DNA from: Flavobacteriia bacterium
GTDB lineage: Bacteria; Bacteroidota; Bacteroidia; Flavobacteriales_D; Crocinitomicaceae
Reading direction: 5' to 3'
DNA length: 36,392 nucleotides
NCBI GenBank assembly: GCA_947463445.1
Contig: CANHRS010000020.1
Coordinates: forward strand, 1-36,392
Shown here: positions 24,460 through 33,047 of the stretch, in pieces
How the letters are laid out: every line of letters begins with the position of its first letter
Numbering within the stretch: the stretch's first letter is position 1
Notes under the pieces: generated by a model
Told to the model about the DNA's origin: nothing
What the model saw: the letters and a program-made list of their open reading frames with translations, nothing else
Database searches by the model: none
Translations under genes and position numbers: made by a program

Positions 24460-26004
24460 TTAGTGGGATTCTTTTGCATGCTCCTCTTCTTCCGGATCAG
24501 GAGGAAACAACTTAGGAGCATCCTTTTTTCCTTGATAATGATCTAACATATCTTCTAACTGAGAAATAGAAAGTCCTTTCGCAATGATCTTTTTGTCTTT
24601 ATCCAATACAAATATTTTTGGTGTCGAATAAATATCATAGGTCTCTTGGTAGTTTAATGCTTCTACTGTCGTAAATTTTGGAACAAATTGTCTTGCATCT
24701 TCCAATGCAGCTTTATAAAGTTTATCCGTTAATGCTACATTTATAAAGGATAAATTATTATCCTTTATAAATTTTTTCCATTTCACATAATCTTCGCCAA
24801 CTGCTTTACCAACAGCATATACTTCCACATTGCGCGCTTTTAATTTCTTTACATACAACTCTCCTAATTTTGGTGTTGTTTTTTTACAATGTCCACACTC
24901 TGGATCCCAAAAATATAAAACTGTATAATCAGCCTTTAAACTATAAAAATCTCTCCAACGTGTATCTGTAGAATCTACCAATGAAATATTAGGTGGCACT
25001 TCTCCTTGTACTAAATTTTTATTTATATCTACTTTTTTACACAACTCCCCCAATTTCGCTGAATCCATCCAGGTGATATTGGAAGAACCTTGTAATTTAC
25101 CGAAATTATTTTTTACACAATAATAACGTTGCCCCATTTTAACAAACACCTTGTCCATACCCATAATATTAGACTTCTCATAATTGGATGTGATATGGGT
25201 AACACAATACTTAAACATCTCTGATTTAACACTTAAATTGTCACAAAAACGGAAAGCAAATTTTACAATGGTATCCGGAATTGGAGGCAACATATTGTTA
25301 CTAAAGTAAAAATCAAGTTTGTTATGAAAAACTGGAGTACTCAATAATCTATCGTCGCTCAAGTCAATATTATCAAAATAATGATCTCTAAAATAATGAT
25401 ATGCAAAATTAGAATCCAATAATACACCATTCGCATTCTTAGGTGCTTCAGGCACTTCAACATCCATCGACATCTTTACAATTTTACTTACAAATGCTGT
25501 TGGATTATCTGTTACCAATTGCTTTTGGTATGAAACAACTTCTTTTGAAATTGCCTCCAATTCTTTTCCAATCACCTTGTAATCTGGCGATTCTTTACCC
25601 AATTTCTCACGTTTATCTGCTAATTCTTTCGCTTTTGTCCTGCGATCATTCATGAATTTGATATATGCTAAGAAAGTAGTGTTCTCTTTGGATTGTTTGA
25701 TTACCATTGACTGAATGAAATCTGGTCCAGAAGTTTCTATACTTACATCTTCACCACTGTAAATAAAGTCAAAATACTTTTGACCTGGAAGCAAAAGAGC
25801 TAATACACCTGGTTTTTGTTTGGAACCTTTGAATTCAACTATTCCTTTTTTCATCTCAGCTGTATCTGCATAATACATGCCTTTACCATAATATTTCACC
25901 AAAAAAACGGTTGTATCTTTTTCACCAGACACCTTAATCTTGATTTTTTGTGAAAATCCAGCTAATGATAATAACGTAAATAAAATAAAAACTACTTTTT
26001 TCAT
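24460..26004 (-). CDS. Thioredoxin-like protein with DUF4369/DUF5106-type N-terminus
   Basis: The 514-residue secreted protein has a signal peptide (about 1-19, ending FSQ), a beta-rich N-terminal domain like DUF4369 (20-110), a helical middle region (110-330) like DUF5106, and a C-terminal thioredoxin fold with CGHC at 370-373 (YFWDPECGHCKKTTPKL) and the cis-Pro loop in YSTPKIFVLDKDKK. It is probably a periplasmic thiol-disulfide protein of the TlpA/ResA group; partners unknown. The C-terminal tail is acidic (PDPEEEEHAKES). A TAATTTTG -7 element lies 25 bp upstream. Confidence 0.9.
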   Translation of the reverse strand: MKKVVFILFTLLSLAGFSQKIKIKVSGEKDTTVFLVKYYGKGMYYADTAEMKKGIVEFKGSKQKPGVLALLLPGQKYFDFIYSGEDVSIETSGPDFIQSMVIKQSKENTTFLAYIKFMNDRRTKAKELADKREKLGKESPDYKVIGKELEAISKEVVSYQKQLVTDNPTAFVSKIVKMSMDVEVPEAPKNANGVLLDSNFAYHYFRDHYFDNIDLSDDRLLSTPVFHNKLDFYFSNNMLPPIPDTIVKFAFRFCDNLSVKSEMFKYCVTHITSNYEKSNIMGMDKVFVKMGQRYYCVKNNFGKLQGSSNITWMDSAKLGELCKKVDINKNLVQGEVPPNISLVDSTDTRWRDFYSLKADYTVLYFWDPECGHCKKTTPKLGELYVKKLKARNVEVYAVGKAVGEDYVKWKKFIKDNNLSFINVALTDKLYKAALEDARQFVPKFTTVEALNYQETYDIYSTPKIFVLDKDKKIIAKGLSISQLEDMLDHYQGKKDAPKLFPPDPEEEEHAKESH

Positions 26005-26029
26005 ATAATTGTATAGGTTAATGTTAGCT

Positions 26030-26037
26030 CAAAATTA
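26030..26037 (-). promoter_or_regulatory. -7 element of thioredoxin-like gene
   Basis: Minus-strand TAATTTTG (26037 to 26030) matches TAnnTTTG, giving a leader of about 18-20 bases before the ATG at 26004. Confidence 0.45.
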
Positions 26038-26071
26038 TAAATTTTAAGTAGATTCCATATGTTAAATCTTC

Positions 26072-27247
26072 CTAAAATTCATTTAATATATTTCTTTTAC
26101 TACTTATAAAGACTACTAGGTAAAATAAGACGAACGAAACACCTAAGGTTGCCCAGCTATAGATACTATGATTAAAATCAATATAAATCCCAGTACTTTG
26201 TAATTTCTCATCCAAAAAAGACTTGATAAGAACAAAAAATAAGATACCTACTAAACATAGTGATCCAAATAATAAAACAAAATAATAAATAAAGACGTTA
26301 GACAATGTATGTGTTGCATACCCCAAACGTAATAAGGTTTTAATTTCATAAGAATTCTTGGAAATTAATAGTTGTATATATTGTACTAAAACAAATGAAG
26401 AAAATAATAATGTTAAAAAAGATATACATGCTACTACAAGTAATAATGTACTTACAATACTTTTTAATCTTCCTGTAACTAATTGCGCATTTTTAGACTC
26501 ATAATGTTGTTTTTGCAAGAATTTTTCCAGCAACCCAAACTCCTTCTCTTTCCCAGAAATCATTAGCTGTGTTATTTTTTCTTGGGACTTGGTTCCGAAG
26601 GTGTTTTTCCCAAATTGCATAAATGATTTTGGTACCAAAATAGAAGAAACTTCATTCGTAAATCCAATAATTTTGGCATTGAACTTTTGGTTTATTCGAT
26701 CGTTCGATAACTGTAAACTAAACAATACATCTTTTGCTAATTCATCCGAAATTTGAGGGATTCCAGAAGAACTCATAAATGTATTTAACATTACCATAAA
26801 ATCACGTGGCAAAATTATCGGTACAAAATCTGAATTCTTGTCCCACTTCCAGGATTTGGATTTAACATCCAAAAAACGAGTATCAATAGATTGAATAAAA
26901 ACATCCGAACGAAAGTAAGGTAACATTGGATCAGATGTTGCGAATTCAACCCCAAAATTATTACTCAATACAGGCTGAACATCTGCAATAAAAGATTTGT
27001 TTTTGATAGCATGAATTTCATGTGCAGAAAATGAAGTGGATGCTAATTGTAAAGTAGTAGTAGTCGATACTTTTTTCTGGATTACTAATGTATTTGGACC
27101 CAACATTTCAGAACCTTCACCAAATTCAGTCACTTTGATGAAATAATGTACCGATACAAGTAAAAAAACGACGCCTAAAAACGCACCAAACAAGGCGATA
27201 ACCAATTGTATAAAAGACTGATTCCGTAATAGTATTTTGCGTAACAT
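26072..27247 (-). CDS. FtsX/MacB-type ABC permease
   Basis: The 391-residue protein has four membrane segments, at about 12-34, 264-293, 316-341 and 363-382, with a large extracytoplasmic domain (35-263) between the first two. That is the FtsX/MacB topology, and EIKTLLRLGY (301-310) in the loop after segment 2 is the usual ATPase-contact motif. Its start overlaps the ATPase stop by one base (TAATG), so the two are translationally coupled and form one transporter. These systems act as mechanotransmitters or lipoprotein/peptide exporters rather than classical pumps. It could be FtsX itself, but FtsX is shorter (about 290-300). Confidence 0.88.
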   Translation of the reverse strand: MLRKILLRNQSFIQLVIALFGAFLGVVFLLVSVHYFIKVTEFGEGSEMLGPNTLVIQKKVSTTTTLQLASTSFSAHEIHAIKNKSFIADVQPVLSNNFGVEFATSDPMLPYFRSDVFIQSIDTRFLDVKSKSWKWDKNSDFVPIILPRDFMVMLNTFMSSSGIPQISDELAKDVLFSLQLSNDRINQKFNAKIIGFTNEVSSILVPKSFMQFGKNTFGTKSQEKITQLMISGKEKEFGLLEKFLQKQHYESKNAQLVTGRLKSIVSTLLLVVACISFLTLLFSSFVLVQYIQLLISKNSYEIKTLLRLGYATHTLSNVFIYYFVLLFGSLCLVGILFFVLIKSFLDEKLQSTGIYIDFNHSIYSWATLGVSFVLFYLVVFISSKRNILNEF

Positions 27248-27888
27248 TAGATTAAAATTAATTGGTCATAAGCACTATTAACATGCGTTCCTAAAGCCGT
27301 TAAAATCCAACCTGCTTCCTGTTGTTCACACGCCTGATTTAGAATATCCATACAAATTTGTGCATTGTTCGCATCTAAATGCGAGAAAGGTTCATCCAAC
27401 AACAACCAAGAAAAAGGTTGACAAATCGAACGAAGAATTGCAACTCGCTGCTGTTGACCAATAGACAGGTTGCAACACTTTTCATTGATTTTTTTAAACA
27501 ACCCAACTTGTTCAATAAATGCAATAAGCTCCGCTTTTGTTAAATGACTCGTTAAATCATTTTTTATCTGTAAATTCTCAAGTACAGTTAATTGTGGAAA
27601 TAATTGTAAATCTTGAAATACAATCGACACTTTATTATTTCGGTATTCACTCCAAGTACGATGTGAAAATGTAGAAAGATTCTGGCCATCCACACAAATT
27701 TCACCAGAATAATCTTTTCGAACTCCAAATAATAAATGTACTAAAGTTGACTTTCCTCTTCCACTTGGAGCTTCCACAACCACCTTCTTACCCTTTTCCA
27801 AAATTAGACTTTGATTCCATAGCGAATTCTCTGTTTGAAGAGTCGATGAAAGTGGCGTTGGTAACACATGATTAAAATGAATATGCAT
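27247..27888 (-). CDS. ABC transporter ATP-binding protein
   Basis: A single 213-residue ATPase domain with Walker A APSGRGKST (40-48), Q-loop VFQDLQLFPQLTV, signature NLSIGQQQRVAI (about 139-150) and Walker B LLLDEPFSHLD. It resembles LolD/FtsE/MacB ATPases. The signature has Ile where Gly is usual (LSIGQ for LSGGQ). The usual H-loop His lies in a divergent segment (ALGTHVN). It is coupled to the FtsX-type permease and begins 36 bp after miaA. Confidence 0.92.
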   Translation of the reverse strand: MHIHFNHVLPTPLSSTLQTENSLWNQSLILEKGKKVVVEAPSGRGKSTLVHLLFGVRKDYSGEICVDGQNLSTFSHRTWSEYRNNKVSIVFQDLQLFPQLTVLENLQIKNDLTSHLTKAELIAFIEQVGLFKKINEKCCNLSIGQQQRVAILRSICQPFSWLLLDEPFSHLDANNAQICMDILNQACEQQEAGWILTALGTHVNSAYDQLILI

Positions 27889-27924
27889 GCTTATAATTGT
27901 TGTATGTTAACCAAATGTAATTAA

Positions 27925-28830
27925 TTATTTCAAGTTGGTAAGAACCTCTTTTACCTGTAACTCTGTTTCTGTAGACTCTAACCAATATGCATGCTCGTAC
28001 CTTCGAAACCACGTTAATTGTCTTTTAGCATACCGACGTGTATTTTGTTTAATCAACGCAATTGCATCTGCAAGACTAATCTCTGATTTCAAATATCGAA
28101 ATAACTCAGAATATCCAACTGTATTTAAAGCTTGTAAATGCGCCAAATGAAAAACAGACTTTACCTCTTCCAATAATCCAGTCGCAATCATTCGATCAAC
28201 ACGTTGTTCAATTCGTGTATATAAAATGTCTCTTGGATGATTTATGATAAAATACTGAAATGTAAAATCTCTTTTGACTTTTGTATTATTCTCTTTATAG
28301 GAAGTAAAAGTATTGCCTGTATTACGTATAACTTCAAGTGCGCGAATTACTCGTGTAGCGTTTGCATGGTCAACTTGTGAATAAAAGATGGGGTCTTTTG
28401 TTTGTAGTTCAACTAACAATGCATCCAAACCAACTTGAAGCAATTCTTCATTTAGCTGATTACGTATTTCTTGACTGAAAGGGATTTTATCCAAACCTAC
28501 ACACAAGGCATCTATAAACAACCCCGATCCTCCAACTAAGACAATTGTATCTTTAGTTTTAAACGCTTCTTTTAATACTGACAATGCTTCATCCGCAAAA
28601 GTGGAAGCCGACAAAGGATTTAGTAAAGTGTGACTATCTACAAAATGATGTGATACTCCTTCTTGCTCTTCTAAACTAGGCTTGGCCGTCCCAATAGCTA
28701 CCTCGCGATAAAATTGACGTGAATCTGCTGATATTACACAGGTATTAAAGTGCTTTGCTAATTGGATTGCTAATGAAGTTTTTCCACTTGCCGTAGGTCC
28801 AGCAATAACTATCAAGCGTTTATTACTCAT
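27925..28830 (-). CDS. miaA: tRNA dimethylallyltransferase MiaA
   Basis: The 301 residues carry the P-loop GPTASGKTS (9-17), the substrate motif SADSRQFYREVAIGTAKP, GGSGLFIDAL, and the C-terminal YAKRQLTWFRR block. MiaA adds a dimethylallyl group to A37 of tRNAs reading UNN codons. The first eight bases overlap the end of the mltF-like gene, showing a shared transcript. Length is normal. Confidence 0.97.
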   Translation of the reverse strand: MSNKRLIVIAGPTASGKTSLAIQLAKHFNTCVISADSRQFYREVAIGTAKPSLEEQEGVSHHFVDSHTLLNPLSASTFADEALSVLKEAFKTKDTIVLVGGSGLFIDALCVGLDKIPFSQEIRNQLNEELLQVGLDALLVELQTKDPIFYSQVDHANATRVIRALEVIRNTGNTFTSYKENNTKVKRDFTFQYFIINHPRDILYTRIEQRVDRMIATGLLEEVKSVFHLAHLQALNTVGYSELFRYLKSEISLADAIALIKQNTRRYAKRQLTWFRRYEHAYWLESTETELQVKEVLTNLK

Positions 28831-30178
28831 ACAAGGACTTCAAGGTTTGATAACGATGGAAAACCTCTTTTACATAGGAAGCTATACGCTTACCTTTTCG
28901 TTTACGTAATACAACTTCTACGTTATTATCCCATAATAAAGGATTTAATCCCTTAGCTGCAGCACGCTTTTGCGCTTTTTCAATTGGAGAATGTCCAGCG
29001 TTATAAGTAGCAAATACAAACTTGATACGTTGATGATAATCTGGTATATGATTCCATAATTTAAAATCTTGAAAAATCTTTTTCATACCAGCTTTTATTT
29101 GTGAAGCAGGGGAAGAGGATGGATGAACACCATAGCGTTTACCAGTACCAGGCATAAATTGCATTAAACCAAACGCACCTCCTTTACCTTTTATATATGG
29201 TGTGAAATTCGACTCTTGTTGTACTATTGCACCTATAATATGCCATTCCATAGCATATTTCTTAGCTTCTCGTTTAAACAACTTATCAAACGAAGAAAGT
29301 TTCCCGCCACCAGAATTTAAATAATCTGTATACGTCAAATGAGATAACTCTTTCCCATCAAAATATTTCTTTTTCAGAAATCTAAAATGAGGTGTTTTAC
29401 GGAATTTATGAATCCAAGCATCCATACTTGCTTTCAATTTGGGATTATTTTTACGAACTCCAAACGCTATCTGTTGCTTTATACTTAAACGTAAATGATG
29501 ATCTAAATGATTAAAAGCATAGGCATTGGCTACAGCAATATGATTATCCACTACCGTATAATCTATTTCTTTATTAGCAACTTTAGCTAATAATTTCTCA
29601 GGTGAATAAATTCCATCTAATGCATGAATCTCAATCGGCTCACCAATCTCTTGTTCTAAATACTTAATACGCTGATAATAACTAGAGTTTTTCCAAACAG
29701 AAATCTTTTTATGTGCTAACTGCATCGGATCTTTTATATACTGTGGTGTTGAATCAGATGGTAATCGCTGAATTAATACCTGTGCAGAGCGTAAATATGG
29801 TAACGTGAAATCAATGGTTTTCTTACGATCTTTACTAATTGTATAACTACACGCTAATACATCCCCCTCTAAACGATTTAACTTTAAATCAACATCATCC
29901 AAATTAGTAATTAGTTTTACTTCTAGTTTAACTCCTATACTTTTAGCATATTCTTTCAATAATTCATATTCAAAACCCATTTTAACACCTTCTAATTCTA
30001 AATAAGAGGTAGAACTATTTTCTGCTAATACGATTAATTTTTTATTCGCTACTATAGTTGGTAAATCAGAGTTTTCAGAAGAATTTATATAGAAAGCATA
30101 TTTTTCTGTGTTTCTTTTACATGAAAAAAGAATCAATATGGAGAAAAACAAAAAACCTAAAAAGCGTATTTTATACAT
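28823..30178 (-). CDS. MltF-like lytic transglycosylase lipoprotein
   Basis: The 451 residues have a lipoprotein signal (lipidated Cys20 in LILFSC), a solute-binding-like domain (SBP_bac_3, about 45-265, KLIVLAENSSTSYL) and a lytic transglycosylase SLT domain (about 300-440) with catalytic Glu322 in IVQQESNFTPY and GAFGLMQFMPGTG, ATYNAGHSPIEKA. This is the MltF architecture, a murein lytic transglycosylase with a regulatory ligand-binding lobe. It is first in a minus-strand run with miaA, ABC ATPase and permease. Confidence 0.93.
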   Translation of the reverse strand: MYKIRFLGFLFFSILILFSCKRNTEKYAFYINSSENSDLPTIVANKKLIVLAENSSTSYLELEGVKMGFEYELLKEYAKSIGVKLEVKLITNLDDVDLKLNRLEGDVLACSYTISKDRKKTIDFTLPYLRSAQVLIQRLPSDSTPQYIKDPMQLAHKKISVWKNSSYYQRIKYLEQEIGEPIEIHALDGIYSPEKLLAKVANKEIDYTVVDNHIAVANAYAFNHLDHHLRLSIKQQIAFGVRKNNPKLKASMDAWIHKFRKTPHFRFLKKKYFDGKELSHLTYTDYLNSGGGKLSSFDKLFKREAKKYAMEWHIIGAIVQQESNFTPYIKGKGGAFGLMQFMPGTGKRYGVHPSSSPASQIKAGMKKIFQDFKLWNHIPDYHQRIKFVFATYNAGHSPIEKAQKRAAAKGLNPLLWDNNVEVVLRKRKGKRIASYVKEVFHRYQTLKSLYE

Positions 30179-30315
30179 ACGTAAAGTATTACGTTCATAA
30201 AGAACATGTTAAACATAAAAATATTATACGTAAAATACAAAATAAAGTTACTTTTCACAAAATCAACACACTAAACTATATTATAAAATTAATACAATTG
30301 TGTGTGTTGAATTTG

Positions 30316-30323
30316 TATTTTTG
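30316..30323 (+). promoter_or_regulatory. -7 element of gtrA-type gene
   Basis: TATTTTTG matches TAnnTTTG, 17 bp before the ATG at 30341. A TTG lies 15 bp upstream (30298-30300). Confidence 0.45.
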
Positions 30324-30340
30324 CATTTCAATAAAATTTA

Positions 30341-30814
30341 ATGAATAGAGCACAAATCCTTATTTTCAATTTTTTAGATGTTTTTTACCCCATCTTTAAA
30401 CGATTTATGGATAAACAAACCTATCACTATTTAGCGTGTGGAGGAGGAAATACATTATTCGGGTTAGTACTTTTTTTCGTCTGTGAACACTATGTTTTTC
30501 ATCAAGTAAATGTAGAGTTTGGTTTTTTTACAATTAAACCTCACATTGCTTCATTTATTGTTTCTTTCAGTATCACCTTCCCTATTGGTTTTTTATTAAG
30601 CAAATATGTAGTTTGGAACGATAGTAATTTACCAGGTAAAAAACAATTTACAAGACATTTATTTTTTGTAATCTTTAGTGTATTTCTAAATTATATTTTA
30701 TTAAAATTATTTGTTGATTATTTGCATTGGTGGCCTATGCCTAGCCAAATATTAACCACCTTAATCATCGTGATTTTCAGCTATCTAGCTCAAAAATATT
30801 TCACATTTAAATAA
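30341..30814 (+). CDS. GtrA-family membrane protein
   Basis: The 157-residue protein has four membrane segments (about 29-48, 68-90, 108-128, 135-152) and the GtrA family features LACGGGNTLFGLVLFF near the start and the C-terminal AQKYFTFK. GtrA-like proteins are small flippases of undecaprenyl-linked sugars used in O-antigen or teichoic modification. Its stop abuts the convergent NlpC/P60 gene with no gap. Confidence 0.88.
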   Translation: MNRAQILIFNFLDVFYPIFKRFMDKQTYHYLACGGGNTLFGLVLFFVCEHYVFHQVNVEFGFFTIKPHIASFIVSFSITFPIGFLLSKYVVWNDSNLPGKKQFTRHLFFVIFSVFLNYILLKLFVDYLHWWPMPSQILTTLIIVIFSYLAQKYFTFK

Positions 30815-31429
30815 CTAATCAAACGTCAACCCTTCTTCGTTAGATGTAGAACCATGACTTTCAACTCCATAATCTAATCGTTTTGTAGTTACGTATCTTG
30901 GAACATAATATGCACTGCCATTAAAGCGATCGATAGTTATACCTTTGGATGAAGATGCATGTATAAATTTTATCCCTTCTGTAGGATGGATTTCATAAAT
31001 TATTGCAACATGACCAATCCGACTAGAACTAGAATTACTTCCTTTGAAAAACATTAAATCCCCTGGCTTTGCTTCTGAAAGTTTTACAGTCCTTCCATAC
31101 TCCGCTAATCCATAACTAGAATGTATTACATCTAGACCAAAATTCCCTAAGACATAAGATACAAAACCAGAACAATCAAACCCGGTTGGTGATGCACCCG
31201 AACTCAAATAAGGTGTTCCTAAAAATGTTTTAGCAAAACCTAACATATTGTCTACATAGGCACTATTATTTTGAGGCAATGAATCTGTATGTACTTTAAA
31301 ATCTAATTTAGCAACCGATCTAGAATTAAGAATAGAATCTTTTTTTACATTTCCTTGTGCGCTGACATGGAAGAATTGTAAGCAACAAAAAAATAAAAAA
31401 AATATAATATAGATACTAGATGTTCTCAT
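30815..31429 (-). CDS. NlpC/P60 family peptidase
   Basis: The 204-residue protein has a signal peptide (about 1-25, ending SAQG) and an NlpC/P60 domain with the catalytic Cys86 in GFDCSGFVSYVL, His140 in RIGHVAIIYE and a third polar residue His157. NlpC/P60 enzymes cut D-Glu-diaminopimelate bonds in peptidoglycan stem peptides. A TATTTTTG element ends only seven bases upstream of the ATG. It is divergent from the MerR gene by 45 bp. Confidence 0.93.
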   Translation of the reverse strand: MRTSSIYIIFFLFFCCLQFFHVSAQGNVKKDSILNSRSVAKLDFKVHTDSLPQNNSAYVDNMLGFAKTFLGTPYLSSGASPTGFDCSGFVSYVLGNFGLDVIHSSYGLAEYGRTVKLSEAKPGDLMFFKGSNSSSSRIGHVAIIYEIHPTEGIKFIHASSSKGITIDRFNGSAYYVPRYVTTKRLDYGVESHGSTSNEEGLTFD

Positions 31430-31436
31430 TCGTTTG

Positions 31437-31444
31437 CAAAAATA
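31437..31444 (-). promoter_or_regulatory. -7 element of NlpC/P60 gene
   Basis: Minus-strand TATTTTTG (31444 to 31437) fits TAnnTTTG. Only seven bases separate it from the ATG at 31429, so the transcript would be leaderless or nearly so. No TTG at -33. Confidence 0.45.
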
Positions 31445-31474
31445 TCACTATTTTCACAGCATAAAACGTAAGTC

Positions 31475-31825
31475 TTGAATAAAGTATCTACAGAAAATTT
31501 AACTAAATTGTACTACACCATCGGTGAGGTATCAACTATGTTCAATGTAAACACTTCATTAATAAGGTTTTGGGAAAAGGAATTCCAAGTTATCTCCCCT
31601 AAAAAAAACAGAAAAGGCAATCGCTTATTTACGATCCAAGACATCGAAAATATTAACAAAATTTATCATCTAGTAAAAATCAAGGGGTTTACATTAGATG
31701 GTGCAAAAAATTCTTTAAAGGCAAAAGAAGATTATTCACACGAAGAAAATATATCTGATAAAGAAGCCGTTATTGAACGTTTAAAAGCAATAAAGGAGTT
31801 ATTACTAACAATGAAAACGAAATAA
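31475..31825 (+). CDS. MerR-family transcriptional regulator
   Basis: The 116-residue protein has a MerR winged-helix DNA-binding domain, YYTIGEVSTMFNVNTSLIRFWEKEF (about 13-37), followed by KKNRKGNRLFTIQDIENI and a short helical C-terminus with no Cys-rich effector site. It matches the small MerR-like regulators common in Bacteroidota. No ATG lies upstream: the in-frame TAA is at 31469-31471, so translation probably begins at the TTG at 31475. The target is unknown; it is divergent from the NlpC/P60 gene. Confidence 0.88.
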   Translation: MNKVSTENLTKLYYTIGEVSTMFNVNTSLIRFWEKEFQVISPKKNRKGNRLFTIQDIENINKIYHLVKIKGFTLDGAKNSLKAKEDYSHEENISDKEAVIERLKAIKELLLTMKTK

Positions 31826-31847
31826 TTAAGAGGTTTAAAAATTGAAT

Positions 31848-32939
31848 TTATACGTTTTTGTGCTCTTCTAGATAAAGACGATTTAAATACTCTAAAGACT
31901 CAAGTATTTCTTGCTCAGTAATTTCTTGATTTATTACACTTTCACCAATACCAATTAATAAAACGCACAAAATTTTCTGTTGTTCATTCTTTTTATCATT
32001 GAGCATTAATTGATAAATTTCATGCAAGTTTTCATTTGATAAATCAATACTTTCATAATTAGAAAGTAACACATTTTCGATTTCATTTAATTCAGACAAT
32101 GTGATAAAATTCTTTTTAAACGAAATAAATGACTCAGCTAAAATCCCCAACGCTACCGCATAGCCATGAGATATTGGATCTTTCGTAACAAAGTGTCCTT
32201 CCAAAGCATGTCCAATAGTATGACCAAAATTTAATTTTTTTCGAAGCCCTCCTTCAAAAGGGTCTTCCAATACAATTCCATTTTTTATAGAAAGTGAAGT
32301 GTAAATATGCTCTATCGTTAATTCTTTTTCTACTTCCTTTATTGAAGATAAATCTGCCCAATGTTTTGCATGTACAATCAAACCATGTTTTAACATCTCA
32401 GCAAAACCATTATATATTTCTCCAATTGGTAAGGTTTGCAAAAATGCGGGGTCAATAAATACTGCTTTTGGATCAACAAAAAGCCCCAACTGATTTTTAT
32501 ATTTACCTAAGTCCACTCCTGTTTTGCCTCCTATCGAAGCATCCACCATAGCTAATAACGAAGTAGGTATATTTATGAAATCTATCCCTCTTTTATATAT
32601 TGATGCAGTAAATCCACCAATATCTGATACGATCCCCCCACCTAAATTTAAAACAACATCTTTTCTGTCAATTTGATAGTCTGTCCAGGTCTCCCATATC
32701 TGTGCACACAAATCGATAACTTTACTACTTTCACCCTCAGGAATTAAGATTACCTCTGCTTCTCGTAAAAAATCAAACGAGGTTAATAAATACTCTAAAC
32801 AAAATTCATTCGTATTTTCATCTACAATAATAATTTTACGTGATGTTGCATAGTTAGTTTCCATCAAATCGTGAAAGGAAGACAGTTCTAATTCATTAAT
32901 TTCAATTAGATATCCATTCGATTTGAGTGTATATGACAT
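31848..32939 (-). CDS. aroB: 3-dehydroquinate synthase AroB
   Basis: The 363 residues match AroB, the second shikimate-pathway enzyme: NAD-binding GGGIVSDIGGFTASIYKRG, then FINIPTSLLAMVDASIGGKTGVD with the metal/phosphate residues, and LNFGHTIGHALE with a metal His. No other shikimate genes are adjacent. It is convergent with the MerR gene (22-bp gap) and divergent from the proline dehydrogenase. Confidence 0.97.
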   Translation of the reverse strand: MSYTLKSNGYLIEINELELSSFHDLMETNYATSRKIIIVDENTNEFCLEYLLTSFDFLREAEVILIPEGESSKVIDLCAQIWETWTDYQIDRKDVVLNLGGGIVSDIGGFTASIYKRGIDFINIPTSLLAMVDASIGGKTGVDLGKYKNQLGLFVDPKAVFIDPAFLQTLPIGEIYNGFAEMLKHGLIVHAKHWADLSSIKEVEKELTIEHIYTSLSIKNGIVLEDPFEGGLRKKLNFGHTIGHALEGHFVTKDPISHGYAVALGILAESFISFKKNFITLSELNEIENVLLSNYESIDLSNENLHEIYQLMLNDKKNEQQKILCVLLIGIGESVINQEITEQEILESLEYLNRLYLEEHKNV

Positions 32940-33011
32940 AACTTAGAATTTTTAAATGAAGATACAAAATACAATATATTTTCAATACCATTAATTTTTC
33001 ACTTAAAATTA

Positions 33012-33043
33012 TTGAATATTTAGATAAAATGAAAGTATTTTTG
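33012..33043 (+). promoter_or_regulatory. Promoter of proline dehydrogenase gene
   Basis: TTG (33012-33014), a 21-bp spacer and TATTTTTG (33036-33043) fit the Bacteroidota -33/-7 pattern. The ATG at 33048 is only four bases after the element, predicting a leaderless mRNA. This is the best promoter match in the window. Confidence 0.55.
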
Positions 33044-33047
33044 TACT

